From assembly GCA_943354465.1 (NCBI GenBank), contig CALRCC010000028.1:1-7386 (forward strand): 7,386 nucleotides of DNA, given 5' to 3'. The notes below the pieces were generated by a model. It searched no databases and was not told where the DNA came from. It saw only the letters and a program-made list of their open reading frames with translations. Position numbers and translations under genes: made by a program. Positions 5,488-7,386 of this stretch are shown piece after piece; position 1 is the stretch's first letter, and each line of letters begins with the position of its first letter. The stretch comes from Candidatus Ryanbacteria bacterium. Lineage in GTDB: Bacteria > Patescibacteriota > Minisyncoccia > Ryanbacterales > GWA2-47-10b.

Positions 5488-6603
5488 ATGACTAAAGATA
5501 TCCAAGATACAAGCGAAATATCCTCCGACAAGGAGATACTTTCGCGCATTAGCTCTGAATGGCGCATTCCTCGCGTTGGGGATACAGTCGAAGGAACTAT
5601 TTTACGCGCACAGGGTTCTGTTATTTTTATTGATCTTGGCTTCGGCACAGGTATTATTTATGGGCGCGAATTTCAGGATGGACGAGAGATGCTGCGCAAT
5701 AAAAAAGAGGGAGACACAGTTGTCTCAAAGATAGTTGATTTTGAAAATGAACAGGGTTACATCGAGCTTTCTATAAAAGAGGCTGGTCGCGAGAAGTTTT
5801 GGAAGGAAGCGGCGGTTTGTATCTCGGAAAAACGTATTTTGTCACTCAAGGCGCTTGAAGCAAATCGTGGAGGCCTTGTTTTTGAGTGGGGAGGGACGGC
5901 CGGATTTTTACCTCTCTCACAGCTTTCACAAAAACACTATCCGCGAGTTGAGGGTGGAGATAAGACAAAAATTTTTGAAGAACTGCAAAGGCTCGTAGGA
6001 GAAGAGTTTCAGCTTCATCTTATTACCGCAGATCCAAAAGAAGAGAAATTAATTTTTTCAGAAAAGACTCTAGAGCCAGGTGAGATAAAGGAGCGTCTTT
6101 CCGGCTACGAGATAGGCGCTGAATATGATGGTGAAGTTTCTGGCATTGTTGAGTTTGGAGTGTTTGTGAAGCTAGAAGAAGGCCTTGAGGGACTCGTACA
6201 TATTTCAGAGATTGATTGGTCGCTCGTTGAGAATCCAGGAGATCTTTACGCAGTAGGAGACAAGATAAAAGTAAAAATAATAGGCGTTGATGCTGATAAA
6301 GTTTCACTCTCTATTAAGGCGCTCAAACCTGACCCATGGAAAGAGCTTAAGCTTGAGAAGGGCGATATTGTTGACGGTATTATCACGAAGTTAAATAAAT
6401 ATGGCTCATTCGTGAAGCTTCCAAAGTATGGAAATATCTCTGGCTTGTCTCATGTTTCTGAATTTGAATCAACACAAAAAATGCGCGATATGGTAGAGGT
6501 AGGCAAGACATATCCGTTTCAGATCGTTGTATATCAGCCAGAAAGCCACAAACTATCGCTCGCATTTCTCGGTAAAGACGTAGCTGAGAAAAAGACAGAA
6601 TAA
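5488..6603 (+). CDS. rpsA: Ribosomal protein S1 homologue, four S1 domains
   Basis: A 371-residue protein made of four S1 (OB-fold) RNA-binding domains at about 29-96, 112-193, 208-277 and 290-360. Domain 3 is the most canonical (GAEYDGEVSGIVEFGVFVKL then GLEGLVHISEI), and domain 4 has the matching KYGSFVKL and GLSHVSEF elements. Domains 1 and 2 are more divergent, as expected for ribosome-docking domains. Bacterial S1 helps the 30S subunit bind and unfold mRNA; four-domain versions occur in many bacteria, against six in E. coli. An in-frame TTG at 5452 would add 12 residues, but it lies inside the -35 box and the extra residues are not S1-like, so the ATG at 5488 is preferred. There is no Shine-Dalgarno. 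It is divergent from the gyrA operon and convergent with the next gene. A general S1-domain RNA-binding protein is the alternative. Confidence 0.88.
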   Translation: MTKDIQDTSEISSDKEILSRISSEWRIPRVGDTVEGTILRAQGSVIFIDLGFGTGIIYGREFQDGREMLRNKKEGDTVVSKIVDFENEQGYIELSIKEAGREKFWKEAAVCISEKRILSLKALEANRGGLVFEWGGTAGFLPLSQLSQKHYPRVEGGDKTKIFEELQRLVGEEFQLHLITADPKEEKLIFSEKTLEPGEIKERLSGYEIGAEYDGEVSGIVEFGVFVKLEEGLEGLVHISEIDWSLVENPGDLYAVGDKIKVKIIGVDADKVSLSIKALKPDPWKELKLEKGDIVDGIITKLNKYGSFVKLPKYGNISGLSHVSEFESTQKMRDMVEVGKTYPFQIVVYQPESHKLSLAFLGKDVAEKKTE

Positions 6604-6608
6604 AATAT

Positions 6609-6824
6609 CTACCAACGATTCCCGCCAGCTCGCGTTGCGTATATTAGAATCGCGATACCTCCGCCAAGCCCTCCAATGATGCCAGTGATTGATAGATAGA
6701 GAAAAATCGGATCTACGGCTTGTCTTTGTGCGATTTCTATAGCATATATTGATCCTCCAAAAATACCAAAGCAGATCATCGCCAACAGTATATAGAAAAT
6801 TTGATGGAAGATTTTAGATATCAC
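6609..6824 (-). CDS. Small two-TM protein of unknown function
   Basis: A 71-residue protein, not recognised. It has two hydrophobic helices at about 7-28 and 39-63, joined by a short polar loop (EIAQRQAVD), and a short basic tail ending in AGGNRW. The second helix is very glycine-rich (GIIGGLGGGIAIL), which permits close helix packing. It begins at a GTG 18 nt after the mfd-like stop codon; the frame is closed by a stop 18 nt upstream with no ATG between. A TATAAT placed exactly for a start on that GTG supports the choice. The 3' end faces the S1 gene across only 5 nt. It could be co-transcribed with the mfd-like gene, made from its own promoter, or both. Confidence 0.62.
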   Translation of the reverse strand: MISKIFHQIFYILLAMICFGIFGGSIYAIEIAQRQAVDPIFLYLSITGIIGGLGGGIAILIYATRAGGNRW

Positions 6825-6830
6825 TATGTT

Positions 6831-6860
6831 ATTATACTTCCGTTATAGTCCTTTACGCAA
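6831..6860 (-). promoter_or_regulatory. Candidate promoter of the two-TM gene, leaderless geometry
   Basis: A perfect TATAAT (6836-6831) lies in the 18-nt gap between the mfd-like stop and the GTG. Expected +1 is 6824, the G of that GTG. The -35 is weak: TTGCGT (6860-6855) at an 18-bp spacing matches 3 of 6 and overlaps the end of the mfd-like coding region. AT-rich gaps can hold such a box by chance, so this is less secure than the divergent pair. Confidence 0.4.
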
Positions 6861-7386
6861 AGAGTTATGTTCGTCTCTTAATTTTTCTGTCGCTTCTGTC
6901 AAAAATTGCGAGTAGAGATTGAGCCCGACGCGGGCGGCGACGCCTGATTGTTCACGACCCAAGATATTGCCAGCGCCACGCATTTCAAGATCTTTTTCTG
7001 CTATCACTGATCCTGCGCCTAAGAATTGCGTGTCTTGTAGCACATCAAGACGGCGCTCTGCCTTTGGTGTGAGATGTTCTGGGTTGTAGAAAAAATATGC
7101 GTACGATTGAAGCCCGCCTCGGCCAATGCGCCCGCGAAGCTGGTGCAGATCAGCGAGACCATACATGACAGAATCTGTGACAATCAGAGTATTTACCGTA
7201 TGCAGATCAATGCCATTTTCAATAATGGTGGTTGACACAAGTATTTCAATATCGCCTTTGCGAAAGCTTTCCATTGTTTCTATCAACTCTTTTTCATTCA
7301 TTCGCCCGTGGAGATACCCAACTTTTGATTTAGGTAGCAACGAGCGAATAAGCTCTAGTGTTTTTGGTATTTTGTGGATGCGTGAC
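6843..7386 (-). CDS. mfd: Mfd-type transcription-repair coupling helicase, C-terminal part
   Basis: The last 180 residues of a superfamily 2 helicase; the frame is open to the right edge (read from 7385), so the N-terminal part is outside. Visible in order: the RecA-2 segment with GYLHGRMNEKEL (23-33), motif V STTIIENGID (51-60), motif VI HQLRGRIGRG (81-90), and the translocation (TRG) region with LGAGSVIAEKDLEMRGAGNILG (122-143). The NTLIV strand and LEMRGAGNILGREQSG match Mfd, the ATPase that removes RNA polymerase stalled at DNA lesions and recruits UvrA. RecG usually has a different ending (RLRGPGDFLG). The protein stops about 40 residues after the RGAGN motif, so the roughly 150-residue C-terminal domain (D7) of classical Mfd is missing. 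An Mfd-like DEAD/DEAH translocase with another role is the alternative. It ends 18 nt before the two-TM gene. Confidence 0.83.
   Translation of the reverse strand, partial: SRIHKIPKTLELIRSLLPKSKVGYLHGRMNEKELIETMESFRKGDIEILVSTTIIENGIDLHTVNTLIVTDSVMYGLADLHQLRGRIGRGGLQSYAYFFYNPEHLTPKAERRLDVLQDTQFLGAGSVIAEKDLEMRGAGNILGREQSGVAARVGLNLYSQFLTEATEKLRDEHNSLRKGL

Noticed and set aside
6613..6637. CAACG/CGTTG inverted repeat just after the S1 gene as a terminator
   Set aside because: Only a 5-bp stem with a 15-nt loop and no following T-run; it lies within the coding end of the convergent gene.
6843..7385. RecG as an alternative to Mfd
   Set aside because: The LEMRGAGNILG and LNLYSQFLTEA segments follow Mfd, not the RLRGPGDFLG type of RecG.

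Overview
The window looks like a dense piece of chromosome from a Candidate Phyla Radiation (Patescibacteria, most likely Parcubacteria-type) bacterium. The evidence is the mix of genes: a short Cys-rich VirB2/TrbC-like pilin ending in a 'GGNPGQITKGRG' loop, a lone solute-binding-like protein, a GyrA of the 821-residue class, a four-domain S1 protein and an Mfd-type helicase that stops before the usual C-terminal domain. Genes are packed with overlaps or gaps of a few bases and Shine-Dalgarno motifs are almost absent. TAA, TAG and TGA all end genes here, so the standard code fits better than the UGA=Gly code of Gracilibacteria/Absconditabacteria. The assignment is inference from gene content; no marker phylogeny was possible.

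Layout. From 5416 leftwards to the window edge, six minus-strand genes form one apparent operon: a metallo-beta-lactamase-fold protein without its metal-binding motifs (4838-5416), a 75-residue single-TM protein (4609-4836), gyrA (2137-4602), a SAM-dependent methyltransferase (1594-2133), a membrane-anchored solute-binding-like protein (305-1597) and a pilin-like protein that runs off the left edge (1-318). Junctions are 1 nt, 6 nt, 3 nt, a 4-nt overlap and a 14-nt overlap. From 5488 rightwards is a single plus-strand gene for a ribosomal protein S1 homologue (5488-6603). It converges, with a 5-nt gap, on a minus-strand two-TM small protein (6609-6824), which follows the 3' end of an mfd-like helicase gene (6843-7386, N-terminal part outside the window).

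The only real intergenic space is 5417-5487 (71 nt). It contains what looks like a back-to-back promoter pair sharing one palindromic -35 hexamer (TTGCAA), with an identical -10 (TATACT) on each side. Promoter geometry places transcription starts on or a few bases before the start codons, so the S1 gene, the degenerate MBL gene and, from a third TATAAT box, the two-TM gene would be made from leaderless or nearly leaderless mRNAs.

Functionally, the operon joins a housekeeping topoisomerase subunit to envelope proteins (single-TM protein, anchored solute-binding protein, pilin). The divergent S1 gene serves translation and the mfd-like gene transcription-coupled repair. I see no tRNA, rRNA, CRISPR array, insertion sequence or clear intrinsic terminator, and no gene-free stretch longer than 71 nt.
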